A stretch of 7,118 nt of DNA from Nitrospinaceae bacterium (GTDB lineage: Bacteria; Nitrospinota; Nitrospinia; Nitrospinales; VA-1), in the NCBI GenBank assembly GCA_029261675.1, contig JAJDBA010000063.1:1-7118 (forward strand), written 5' to 3'. Positions within the stretch are counted from its first letter, which is position 1, and each line of letters begins with the position of its first letter. The position numbers and the translations under genes were made by a program. The notes beneath the pieces are model-generated. The model worked only from the letters and a program-made list of their open reading frames with translations. It had not been told where the DNA came from and did not search any database. Positions 1-5,430 of this stretch are shown here, one piece after another.

Positions 1-67
1 GACGGCCTCCTTCAACCTCATTCAGTACCTTGATGATCTGGCTTTCTGTGTAACGGCTCTTCTTCAT
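1..67 (-). CDS. IS3-family transposase OrfA, N-terminal fragment cut by the window edge
   Basis: The minus strand from 67 encodes MKKSRYTESQIIKVLNEVEG, then runs off the window. The pattern (M)KKSR(F/Y)TESQI(V/I)..L.E.E.G is the classic start of IS3-family OrfA (HTH transposase, IS3/IS911 superfamily). That protein supplies the DNA-binding half of the OrfAB transposase made by frameshifting. A strong AAAGGAGG Shine-Dalgarno lies just upstream of the ATG. Only 22 codons are visible, so whether the transposase is intact cannot be judged. The gene belongs to the chromosomal flank, not to the integrative element. Confidence 0.8.
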   Translation of the reverse strand, partial: MKKSRYTESQIIKVLNEVEGGR

Positions 68-143
68 TCGCGCCCTCCTTTGCTTCACATTATCTAGGAG
101 AACTCTAATTATAAACGGAACTATTTTACGGGAGGGTTACACA
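1..143 (-). mobile_element. Left end of an IS3-family insertion sequence (partial)
   Basis: The end of an insertion sequence that continues off the left edge of the window. Read leftwards from 143 it starts TGTGTAACCCTCCCG, with the TG terminal dinucleotide usual for IS3-family ends. A perfect TATAAT -10 box lies at 108-113 on the minus strand, and the OrfA start is 76 bp inside the end, a normal leader length. The exact boundary (141 or 143) is uncertain because the other terminal repeat and the target duplication lie outside the window. The family assignment rests mainly on the OrfA N-terminus. Confidence 0.6.
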
Positions 144-959
144 ATTATTTGGAGTGTGAAAACCACGACTTCGCGAAACTTCACGATGATTTGCTCAGCT
201 GCGGTAGATGCTATTTGCCTGGACAGTGGGTCTCCTGGTTGAGATATTCCACACGATTCTAAGGGGGCATCTTTTTCCTCCCCTAAGTTTATCATCTGGA
301 TTACATAATGGAGGTTGGTCACTCGCACGTGGGGGCGAATCGAGAAGCCGGAGGTAATTAAACGGCTGGATGCTGGCTTCCCCATTCACTCTCTTAGGGG
401 CCTCCCGAAATCAACCTTTGTAAATCCAAAGGGCTCAGGTTTATCAGAATTCCCGTGTAAAATCGAGCATTTGTCCTCCGAGGCGGTCGGCTCCCCAATT
501 CAATAAAAGGTTAACCATTTGCACCAGCTTTTCCTGCTAATTTTCTGTAAAAATTATCCCCGTGTTAACTGCCGGGAATAAATTAATCCGGCTGGGTCGA
601 ACCTGTTAAATGTCTCTTCGATAAACAGCTTCATCTTTAGGTCAGCAAGCCAGCGGGAGGCCCCAACCATTGAACTTCTTGCGGTCGCATGGGGCCGCAC
701 TGGCCGATAAGCTCTGGCACCACATTCTTTTTGTACAAAGGAGGGCATCAGCCATTTGCAAGAGTCTTTCATATGAAAATCGAAGTAAAAGCTTTACCCA
801 AAATAACCATTGGTTTAAGCAATTACCTGGCCCAACCAAATCAAAAAAAATGGGCCGGAAAAACGGTGCATAATTTAGTTGATGCCACTTAAAATTATTT
901 ATGGGAAGCAAACTTGAGAATTACTGACCAAATTACACACAGATTACTTACGAAACAAA
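144..959. other. Chromosomal stretch with no convincing gene
   Basis: About 800 bp between the insertion sequence and the old tRNA terminator. Open frames here are short (under 90 codons), overlap on both strands, use odd compositions and match no family I recognise. One frame read leftwards, ending near 394, has a protein-like stretch (IGEPTASEDKCSILHGNSDK onward) but an in-frame TGA before it and no start codon, so it is at best a decayed remnant. A 39-codon frame at 773-892 on the plus strand (MKIEVKALPKITIG...) has no well-placed ribosome site. I see no RNA gene here. Confidence 0.5.
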
Positions 960-989
960 AATGGCTTACGGGAAATCCCATAAGCCATT
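960..989 (-). terminator. Intrinsic terminator, originally that of the tRNA-Thr gene
   Basis: A perfect 9-bp stem AATGGCTTA/TAAGCCATT (960-968 with 981-989) encloses an inner GGG/CCC pairing around a short loop. Read leftwards it is followed by TTTTGTTT; read rightwards by ATTTT, so it may work both ways. It begins 7 bp beyond the CCA end of the tRNA fragment at 997. Before integration it therefore lay directly behind the leftward tRNA-Thr gene; the element now separates the two by 5.8 kb. Confidence 0.85.
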
Positions 990-996
990 ATTTTAC

Positions 997-1043
997 TGGA
1001 GCCGATGAGCGGAATTGAACCGCTGACCTACTGATTACGAATC
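997..1043. repeat. attL: 47-bp duplicated 3' part of tRNA-Thr
   Basis: Identical over 47 bp to 6794-6840. On the minus strand it holds the anticodon loop, variable region, T arm, 3' acceptor strand and CCA. Similarity stops inside the anticodon stem at 1043, and what follows (TGCATTACAC...) does not rebuild the 5' half, so this copy is not a working tRNA gene. It is the original chromosomal 3' half, displaced when the element brought its own copy. Strand exchange probably took place in or near the anticodon arm, a preferred sublocus of tyrosine integrases. Confidence 0.95.
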
Positions 1044-1095
1044 TGCATTACACTAAATTGTGAAGGTACTGATTTTAATCTGTTTTCCCCTTAAT

Positions 1096-1105
1096 TGTTT
1101 GAAAT
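1096..1105 (+). repeat. Possible integrase arm-type site, left copy
   Basis: TGTTTGAAAT occurs here, 52 bp inside attL, and again in the same orientation at 6782-6791, beside attR. The next bases are CAT here and AAT there, so 12 of 13 match. In the excised circle both copies would flank the core, as arm-type integrase or excisionase sites do. A 10-bp match in AT-rich DNA can arise by chance. Confidence 0.3.
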
Positions 1106-1245
1106 CATAATTAATTGGTTCTTTCTAGTAATTCTACTCTCCTCCATTGTTTCCGGACAAGCAGTCAATTTCTATCCAACTTTTATCATACTTCAAAAAT
1201 AGAATTGAGCTATACGCTTGGTTTTAACAAATAAAGGAGAATGAC

Positions 1246-1509
1246 ATGTCAGATTCTGACTATGACCAAATCACCGATAATTCCTTTGAAATAAAAAGTG
1301 TAAGTCGTTTTCTTTGCTGGGAAGAACCTGATCCCGCTGATAATCAGATTGGACTTGCCTCTGATGATTTCGGGATTATAAGTTTACAAACTTTACCCAG
1401 CAGCAGCTATGAGTTTATGGATTCGGAACTAAATTTAGTAATTGATGCTACGACTCAAGCAGCTATCGAAAAAATTGTCGAAATAGATAAAAAAAAACAG
1501 AACGGTTAA
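1246..1509 (+). CDS. Small acidic protein of unknown function, 87 aa
   Basis: I do not recognise this protein. It is soluble, with no signal peptide or membrane segment, and very acidic: about 18 Asp/Glu against 6 Lys/Arg. Acidic residues spread from the N-terminus (MSDSDYDQITD) through the middle (EEPDPADN, SDDFG), and the end is basic (DKKKQNG). An AAAGGAG Shine-Dalgarno at 1233-1239, 6 bases before the ATG, makes it a well-supported start. It stands alone on the plus strand, first gene after attL, and converges with the cargo operon across a structured terminator. Small acidic proteins on mobile elements are sometimes antitoxins, DNA mimics or anti-defence factors, but no motif here points to one of these. 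It could also be a cargo gene of unrelated function. Confidence 0.7.
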   Translation: MSDSDYDQITDNSFEIKSVSRFLCWEEPDPADNQIGLASDDFGIISLQTLPSSSYEFMDSELNLVIDATTQAAIEKIVEIDKKKQNG

Positions 1510-1512
1510 AAA

Positions 1513-1585
1513 CCCACCAGTGGCAATTGCGCTGGAGCCATCCCCTTCACCCAACGGAGGGGTGGCCTGCGTAATTGCGCTGGTG
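1513..1585 (-). terminator. Structured intergenic hairpin, terminator of the leftward cargo operon
   Basis: This lies between two convergent genes. The outer stem is CACCAG (1515-1520) with CTGGTG (1580-1585). Inside, GCCA/TGGC (1537-1540 with 1563-1566) and CCCCTTC/GGAGGGG (1542-1548 with 1556-1562) form an 11-bp stem with one bulged base. Read leftwards, the outer stem is followed by GGGTTTTTAACC, a T tract placed to end transcription of the three-gene operon. Read rightwards there is no T tract, so service to the acidic gene is doubtful. The 11-mer AATTGCGCTGG occurs twice in the same direction (1525-1535, 1573-1583), which is more structure than a plain terminator needs. Confidence 0.6.
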
Positions 1586-1606
1586 AATCCTAATTAGGGT
1601 CTTAAT

Positions 1607-2269
1607 CTATCCGCTTTCGCCAAAAAAGGTTTTTATACCTTTGATATAATCCTTGTGTCTTATTTCTTCATCATCAATTCCGATTTCAGAAAAATGAAGG
1701 GCAAATCTTTGCGCTACCTTTTCCCTAAAAGGAGACGACAATTCTAAAATCTTAGAATTTAGAGCAGAATTTATTTCAGCCTCATCACCTCCGTCGATTG
1801 TTTCAATAAATTCGAAGTCTATTATCATAGGTTCGGTAAAATAATTTCCCTCTGGTGGAAAATACATAAACCGGGAGATTTTATTTTTTAGTAATGAATC
1901 GATATGATCCTTTTTATATTTTTGGAGCATAAACTTCTTAACCAACCCTACTACCGGAACTAATAGAATATTCTTAGGCTCATATGAAATAGAAGATGAA
2001 AAAATTTTTGAAAAAGAATTCTCCAATATCTTCATAGAAATTAAAGGGAGAATGGAAAATGTTTCATTTCTTGTTTTTTTTTGGTGTTCTCTAAAAGCAA
2101 GATCACATGATTTTGTAATTACTAACCAGAAATCCGGGCTGGTGTCTTCTCCTTCTTCTTTTAAGCCTATTTCTCGGGCCTTAAGAATATCACCTTGAAA
2201 TAATCTGGCTTTATCGGGGTTGCTAGAATAAAAAGCGCTGGAGTTATGGGGTATCAAAGCAATCCTCAT
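1607..2269 (-). CDS. Conserved-looking 220-aa protein, last gene of the cargo operon, function unknown
   Basis: Function not established. Visible blocks: FQGDIL at residues 24-29; WLVITKSCDL at 48-57, where a hydrophobic strand runs into Ser-Cys-Asp; SRFMYFPPEG at 132-141; and SSPFREKVAQRFALHFSEIG at 178-197, a basic/aromatic helix. From memory this order (GDIL, then V.(T/S)(Q/K)(S/T)CD, then a late SP(F/W)RE...QRF block) recurs in uncharacterised bacterial proteins of accessory regions, but I cannot name a domain. No signal peptide or clear membrane helix. The ATG follows the previous stop by 5 bases, with an AAGGTG ribosome site overlapping that stop, so translation is probably coupled. Cys55 and Asp56 are the most obvious candidate functional residues. 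The protein looks full length. Confidence 0.8.
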   Translation of the reverse strand: MRIALIPHNSSAFYSSNPDKARLFQGDILKAREIGLKEEGEDTSPDFWLVITKSCDLAFREHQKKTRNETFSILPLISMKILENSFSKIFSSSISYEPKNILLVPVVGLVKKFMLQKYKKDHIDSLLKNKISRFMYFPPEGNYFTEPMIIDFEFIETIDGGDEAEINSALNSKILELSSPFREKVAQRFALHFSEIGIDDEEIRHKDYIKGIKTFFGESG

Positions 2270-2274
2270 GCACC

Positions 2275-2697
2275 TTATTTTTTATAAAGTACGACCTTTT
2301 TCTTTTGCTTTTTAATAAATGGTCTCATTTCTTGCATATAATCTGACATGATTTGCATTTCCATTTTAATTTGATCCCCATCAATTAATTCATCCAAACT
2401 TGTAATTGAATTTTCTGGGTTAAGAGCATTAATATCATCAAGTAATTCTTTTCTTTGATTTATTCTTCTGTCAATTATTCTTGAATCTCTAATTTCTATA
2501 GACGAAGCTCCAAACCCAGATCGCATAAGGTTTGTAGTAGGAGAATGAGCAGTAATAGCCAGCGCGCAAGTACCAGCGATAAGAAGTGTTTGAATGTCAG
2601 GGAATGTGAAATCAGAATAATTTTTATCAATTAAATTTTTTATTTCTTCTTGAGATAGAGTGCTGGCCTGTATGTTTGGGGCGGTGGTATTTGACAT
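2275..2697 (-). CDS. 140-aa protein with one hydrophobic segment, middle gene of the cargo operon
   Basis: I do not recognise this family. Residues 35-50 (IQTLLIAGTCALAITA) form a hydrophobic stretch of 16 residues, short for a membrane helix but possible for a membrane-associated one. It is flanked by a polar N-terminus and a Gly/Ser-rich turn (RSGFGASS, 59-66). A charged, probably helical region follows (RIIDRRINQRKELLDD, 73-88), and the C-terminus is strongly basic (KKQKKKVVLYKK). The start is 3 bases after the stop of the upstream TIGR04255-like gene, with an AAAGGA ribosome site inside that gene's last codons. The next gene starts 5 bases downstream. Such tight packing suggests the three proteins are made together and may act together. 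A soluble protein with a buried helix is an equal possibility. Confidence 0.75.
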   Translation of the reverse strand: MSNTTAPNIQASTLSQEEIKNLIDKNYSDFTFPDIQTLLIAGTCALAITAHSPTTNLMRSGFGASSIEIRDSRIIDRRINQRKELLDDINALNPENSITSLDELIDGDQIKMEMQIMSDYMQEMRPFIKKQKKKVVLYKK

Positions 2698-2700
2698 GGC

Positions 2701-3507
2701 CTATCCTTTGGGATCTGAAGTCAACGAAAAAATTAAATTCTTATTTAAAGCCCAAGTGAAAATATTAAAAATCTCCTGATTTATTAAATTTAACTCCTCT
2801 TCTAATTTTGAAAAATCAGTTTCAGAATTAATTTTATACAAGTCAATGTCTAATAGAATTTGTTCTTCTGGGTGACCCTTTATTGGGTTTTTCAAAATTC
2901 CATAGCTAAGATTCAATTTGTAGCCACCAAGATTAAAAGTCATCGTGCTAATTCCTGACTCTAAAGAATTGATCGGTGGAAAAGAAAGGAAATTAGAGAC
3001 CAATGTATTTTCAAATATAGACGGATAAGTGTAGGAAGGGGGATTTTTCCCGGGCTGGGTTGATTCTACAAGATTGATCTTTCGTATGGCAACTCGATTG
3101 AAAATTTTAATTTCCAATTCTGAAAGTATTGGAAATATTAATTCTTTAAAGGTTTGGATTGAATCTGAAAAATTAAGGTAAATTTTTCCTGCTATGTTTA
3201 GTGTTAAGGAATCTTTGGTTATGGTTATTGATTTAAATCTGTCTTCAGTATGAAATTTAAATCCGTCAGCTTGGCTTTGAGTCGACTCTAATATAGGAGT
3301 TTTATCCGATTCAAATTTAATTTCGGCCGCGCTTCGCACGACATCTTCGACAATAGGAAAATCGTGTGAAAGAATTTTTTGAAGTTCTTCCTTTTTATTT
3401 ATTACATTGTCATGCGGTTGGAATTTTAATTGAAAAATGGCAGATTTGAGGAGGTTTTGTTCAAGCTTAAAGTTTTCTTCACGTGGTGCTAAAGGGAAGC
3501 CAAACAT
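2701..3507 (-). CDS. TIGR04255 family protein, first gene of the cargo operon
   Basis: A 268-aa protein resembling the sporadically distributed TIGR04255 family, whose biochemical role I do not know. Features that fit: a block around GFKFHTEDRFKSITITKDSLTL (residues 82-103), then Y110/F113/F120 spacing, RVAIRKIN (138-145, the usual 'R..lR.iN' strand), LLDIDLY (218-224) and a C-terminal helix ending in IFTWALNKNLIF. The length is normal for the family and no frameshift is seen. These proteins occur patchily across bacteria, often beside other unknown genes in accessory regions. The ATG at 3507 has only a weak, distant ribosome site. It is transcribed divergently from the ribbon-helix-helix gene, across about 150 bp of AT-rich DNA, and leads the three-gene operon. 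Assignment is by pattern memory, not a profile search. Confidence 0.75.
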   Translation of the reverse strand: MFGFPLAPREENFKLEQNLLKSAIFQLKFQPHDNVINKKEELQKILSHDFPIVEDVVRSAAEIKFESDKTPILESTQSQADGFKFHTEDRFKSITITKDSLTLNIAGKIYLNFSDSIQTFKELIFPILSELEIKIFNRVAIRKINLVESTQPGKNPPSYTYPSIFENTLVSNFLSFPPINSLESGISTMTFNLGGYKLNLSYGILKNPIKGHPEEQILLDIDLYKINSETDFSKLEEELNLINQEIFNIFTWALNKNLIFSLTSDPKG

Positions 3508-3584
3508 ATAAAATTTTGCAACCTATTAGAATTAAAGGGTTTGTCTGGCGCCGACATTTCTATGTTACTTTTAAATTTTACACT

Positions 3585-3613
3585 AAATTTAATAAATAGG
3601 GTTGATTAAATTT
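3585..3613. repeat. Inverted repeat in the divergent promoter region
   Basis: AAATTTAAT (3585-3593) and ATTAAATTT (3605-3613) form a perfect 9-bp inverted repeat with 11 bases between. The right arm overlaps the -35 box of the regulator's promoter. The same half-site builds the palindrome at 4264-4275 before rep. It could be a regulator site shared by the divergent genes, but such AT-only words are easily found by chance here. Confidence 0.35.
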
Positions 3614-3630
3614 ATTTATTGTATTAATAT
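3602..3630 (+). promoter_or_regulatory. Probable promoter of the regulator (and of the mobility module)
   Basis: TTGATT (-35, 3602-3607), a 17-bp spacer and TAATAT (-10, 3625-3630): optimal spacing, with 4 of 6 consensus bases in each box. Transcription would begin near 3637, inside the palindrome at 3630-3641, leaving a leader of about 23 bases before the ATG at 3660. No other good promoter is visible before rep, so rep-xis-int may also depend on this one. Confidence 0.6.
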
Positions 3631-3641
3631 GTGCTAGCACA
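3630..3641. promoter_or_regulatory. Palindromic operator TGTGCTAGCACA
   Basis: A perfect 12-bp palindrome that includes the last base of the -10 box and covers the predicted start of transcription. It is GC-richer than its surroundings and stands out from the AT background. The gene immediately downstream encodes a ribbon-helix-helix protein, and such proteins bind palindromes as pairs of dimers and commonly repress their own genes. The position fits direct blocking of RNA polymerase. Confidence 0.65.
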
Positions 3642-3659
3642 AATCGGAGAGTGTCTACA

Positions 3660-4052
3660 ATGGCCAAAAGACTACCCAAGGAAAAAATCACCTTATCACT
3701 TTATATAAACCCAAAAACTAGGGAAAAATTGGAGTGTTTACAACAACTTAATTTCATTGCGGGGAAACGGTTTTCAATGAGTGAAATAGTTGAGGAGAGC
3801 ATAAACCAAAGATATGGAATTGCCTATTATTGCCTGCACGATAAATTTTGGATTAAATTTTTTAAAGCTACTAATTTTATAGAATCTAGCGAAAGTGCCA
3901 AGGAAGGAATTAATGAAACGATAGAAATAATCGAAAAAAAACCCGCTGCAGCGGGAGAGATTTTAAAGGTTCAAGTGAGCATAAAAGAAAATTTCATGAA
4001 GGAGTTCAAGTCAACTTTCGGAAAATTATTTACAAAGTTTATTAGTAAATAA
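3660..4052 (+). CDS. Ribbon-helix-helix transcriptional regulator, 130 aa
   Basis: The N-terminus has the ribbon-helix-helix layout of the CopG/Arc/MetJ fold. A DNA-contacting strand with alternating residues (KITLSLYI, residues 9-16) is followed by helix 1 (PKTREKLECLQQLNFIAG, 18-35) and helix 2 (SMSEIVEESINQRYG, 39-53). The remaining 75 residues are an unrecognised C-terminal extension with aromatic patches (YYCLHDKFWIKFF), perhaps for oligomerisation or ligand sensing; plain CopG proteins are shorter. I chose the ATG at 3660 because GGAG at 3646-3649 is 10 bases before it. The in-frame GTG at 3651 lies only one base after that GGAG. The palindrome at 3630-3641 suggests autoregulation. Sitting between the cargo operon and rep, it is well placed to control replication and excision. 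Confidence 0.78.
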   Translation: MAKRLPKEKITLSLYINPKTREKLECLQQLNFIAGKRFSMSEIVEESINQRYGIAYYCLHDKFWIKFFKATNFIESSESAKEGINETIEIIEKKPAAAGEILKVQVSIKENFMKEFKSTFGKLFTKFISK

Positions 4053-4054
4053 AA

Positions 4055-4088
4055 AAGGGGCCCACCGTGGCGACGGTAAGAGCCCCTT
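4055..4088. terminator. Hairpin right after the regulator gene; terminator-like on the minus strand
   Basis: Outer stem AAGGGGC/GCCCCTT (4055-4061 with 4082-4088) and inner stem ACCGT/ACGGT (4064-4068 with 4073-4077) around a GGCG loop. It starts 2 bases after the regulator's stop codon. Read leftwards it is followed by TTTT, as in an intrinsic terminator. Read rightwards only AAATT follows, so rightward transcripts probably pass through it into the leader. Confidence 0.6.
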
Positions 4089-4180
4089 AAATTGCCAACA
4101 ATCCTGCTAGGGAACATCAACAATGGGAAAATTGTACCCGAAAACCTTAGAACTGTCTATTTCAAGACATAAAAATATAG

Positions 4181-4219
4181 GCCCCTATCCGCGCCGAAGG
4201 CGTGGATTTGGGGCTTTTT
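4181..4219 (+). terminator. Strong intrinsic terminator upstream of rep
   Basis: A 14-bp stem: GCCCC/GGGGC (4181-4185 with 4210-4214), a small internal loop, then ATCCGCGCC/GGCGTGGAT (4187-4195 with 4199-4207) closed by a GAA loop. It is followed by TTTTT (4215-4219). As read it would stop transcripts coming from the regulator's promoter before they reach rep, so either rep has its own weak promoter in 4220-4289 or the terminator is conditional. Confidence 0.85.
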
Positions 4220-4263
4220 GCATTGAATCTTTCGAGTAACACCAGCCTTAAAGTGTCCCAGAT

Positions 4264-4275
4264 ATTAAATTTAAT
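4264..4275. promoter_or_regulatory. AT palindrome ATTAAATTTAAT before rep
   Basis: A perfect 12-bp palindrome 14 bases before the rep start. Its two halves are the same 9-mers that form the inverted repeat at 3585-3613. It may be a second site for a common regulator, or simply AT-rich sequence. Confidence 0.3.
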
Positions 4276-4289
4276 GCCACGGGAAAGTA

Positions 4290-5429
4290 ATGGATAAAAG
4301 AATGCAGCCCGAACAGTTTAGAATTTTATTTCAAGGCCTCGACACCCTTCATATCGCATTTTATGGATTTTTTGATTACTTGTGGTGGGAGCAGGCGAAT
4401 TTGAAAAAATTAAAAATTCAGGCTCAACAGAAAAAGGAAACTCCATATTTTAATATTCACGGAGATTTATGGGAGGTGTCTGAAAGAGGTAGTCGAGAAT
4501 ATGCATATTGTTTGCTTCGTAAGGGGTGGAGAATATATTTACTAAATAATAGGGGCATGAATTCTAATTACATACAAATGAAAATTGAAGTGCCTTCTGA
4601 GAGACTTCGCTTGGGAATGCATGAACTGGAAAGAGAATTTTTAATGTTGGCAGCAGGTGTTTTTACTGGTTCTTATGAATACAAAATTCAAAGGGTGGAT
4701 ATTGCGGTAGATGTTTCAGGTTTTTTTATGGGTAACTTAGCGGGCTTGTTTATGTATGGTTATCCCCAAAAAATGAATACCATTAATACTGATATGTCTT
4801 TAAGAGAATACTTTGCATTAGGAAAAAACTACTTAGCAGAAACTGTTGATATAGGGAAAAGTCCCAAACTTAGAATTTACGATAAAAAGAAACTAGCATT
4901 AAAAGAAGATCATGACTGGTTTTTATCTTGGTTTCAAAAAATTCCATCTGAAATTAAACATATCCCTGAAATCACTCGTTTTGAGTTTCAATTGCGATCA
5001 CAAGTTCTTAAGGAATTCCAAATCCTTTCGTTTGGACATCTTATAGAAAAAATTCAAGGCCTTTGGAATTACATGGTATTTGAATGGTTGGAGATGAAAG
5101 TAGATGATCCAACAAAGAAATGCAAAAGGAAGCTACCCATTGCACCAATTTGGTTTTTTTTAAGAGGAGTGGAATTTGGGGAACACCTTTGGTTAAAAAG
5201 AGTAAAAACCTTGAACAGAGATAGCATTAAAAATTTTAAACAAATAATTGGTCACTTCTCCTCCTTTTTAGCCAAAGAAAATATTTCCCTTACTGGATCA
5301 GATGAGGAGTTATGCAAAAAACAGATTCTTAGGATTTTTGAAAAACAAATCTTAAATTCACCATGTTGGGATTGGGATAAATTTTTTGAAAAATTAAATC
5401 AGAAGAAAAACTTATTTCACGGCCTTTAG
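4290..5429 (+). CDS. Rep_trans-type replication initiation / nicking protein, 379 aa
   Basis: Resembles the replication initiation factor family (Pfam Rep_trans), which includes Rep of pT181-type rolling-circle plasmids and the NicK/MobT relaxase of ICEBs1. These proteins nick one strand through a tyrosine with metal help. Motifs: YIQMKIEVPSE (94-104), KIQRVDIAVDVSG (132-144, the metal-site 'R.D.A.D' strand), SPKLRIYDKKK (191-201, with Tyr197 the likely catalytic residue) and ITRFEFQLRS (228-237). The C-terminal 140 residues are basic and aromatic, with no recognised domain. The ATG at 4290 has a weak ribosome site (GGGAAAG); a second Met is residue 5. The stop is one base before the xis start, so the two are co-translated. 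In this family a nick site often lies upstream of the gene, here 4053-4289. Replication versus mobilisation cannot be decided from the protein. Confidence 0.78.
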   Translation: MDKRMQPEQFRILFQGLDTLHIAFYGFFDYLWWEQANLKKLKIQAQQKKETPYFNIHGDLWEVSERGSREYAYCLLRKGWRIYLLNNRGMNSNYIQMKIEVPSERLRLGMHELEREFLMLAAGVFTGSYEYKIQRVDIAVDVSGFFMGNLAGLFMYGYPQKMNTINTDMSLREYFALGKNYLAETVDIGKSPKLRIYDKKKLALKEDHDWFLSWFQKIPSEIKHIPEITRFEFQLRSQVLKEFQILSFGHLIEKIQGLWNYMVFEWLEMKVDDPTKKCKRKLPIAPIWFFLRGVEFGEHLWLKRVKTLNRDSIKNFKQIIGHFSSFLAKENISLTGSDEELCKKQILRIFEKQILNSPCWDWDKFFEKLNQKKNLFHGL

Positions 5430-5430
5430 T

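Larger units (their letters stand above)
4053..4289 (+). ncRNA. Structured rep leader, possible attenuator RNA or replication/transfer origin
   Basis: 237 bp without a protein gene, between the regulator and rep. It has a hairpin at its start (4055-4088), a small ACAAT/ATTGT hairpin near 4120-4135, and a strong terminator (4181-4219) about 70 bases before the rep start. GGGGCC (4057-4062) of the first hairpin can pair perfectly with GGCCCC (4180-4185) of the terminator, so two alternative folds exist. This resembles attenuation leaders that set Rep levels in some rolling-circle and theta plasmids. It could instead yield a free RNA of about 160 nt, or hold the nick site of the downstream Rep protein. 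No known riboswitch is recognised. Confidence 0.5.

Noticed and set aside
137..506. Overlapping short open frames on both strands in the left flank
   Set aside because: They conflict with each other, lack ribosome sites and recognisable motifs, and one crosses the insertion-sequence boundary.
554..911. Open frames of 67-89 codons on both strands near 550-910
   Set aside because: They shadow one another, match no family I recognise and have no convincing start signals.
997..1043. A second tRNA-Thr gene
   Set aside because: Only the 3' 47 bases are present. The bases after 1043 do not form a D arm or a 5' acceptor strand, so it is the displaced att copy.
1513..1600. Integron attC site after the acidic gene
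   Set aside because: ACCCAAC at 1549-1555 matches the RYYYAAC half, but no GTTRRRY partner follows at a suitable distance and no integron integrase is present.
3651..3659. GTG start for the ribbon-helix-helix gene at 3651
   Set aside because: The GGAG ribosome site ends one base before it, which is too close. The ATG at 3660 has correct spacing and is followed directly by the conserved fold.
4055..4222. A known riboswitch class in the rep leader
   Set aside because: The hairpins and alternative pairing are clear, but the loops and junctions match no riboswitch consensus I can recall. Left as an unclassified leader.
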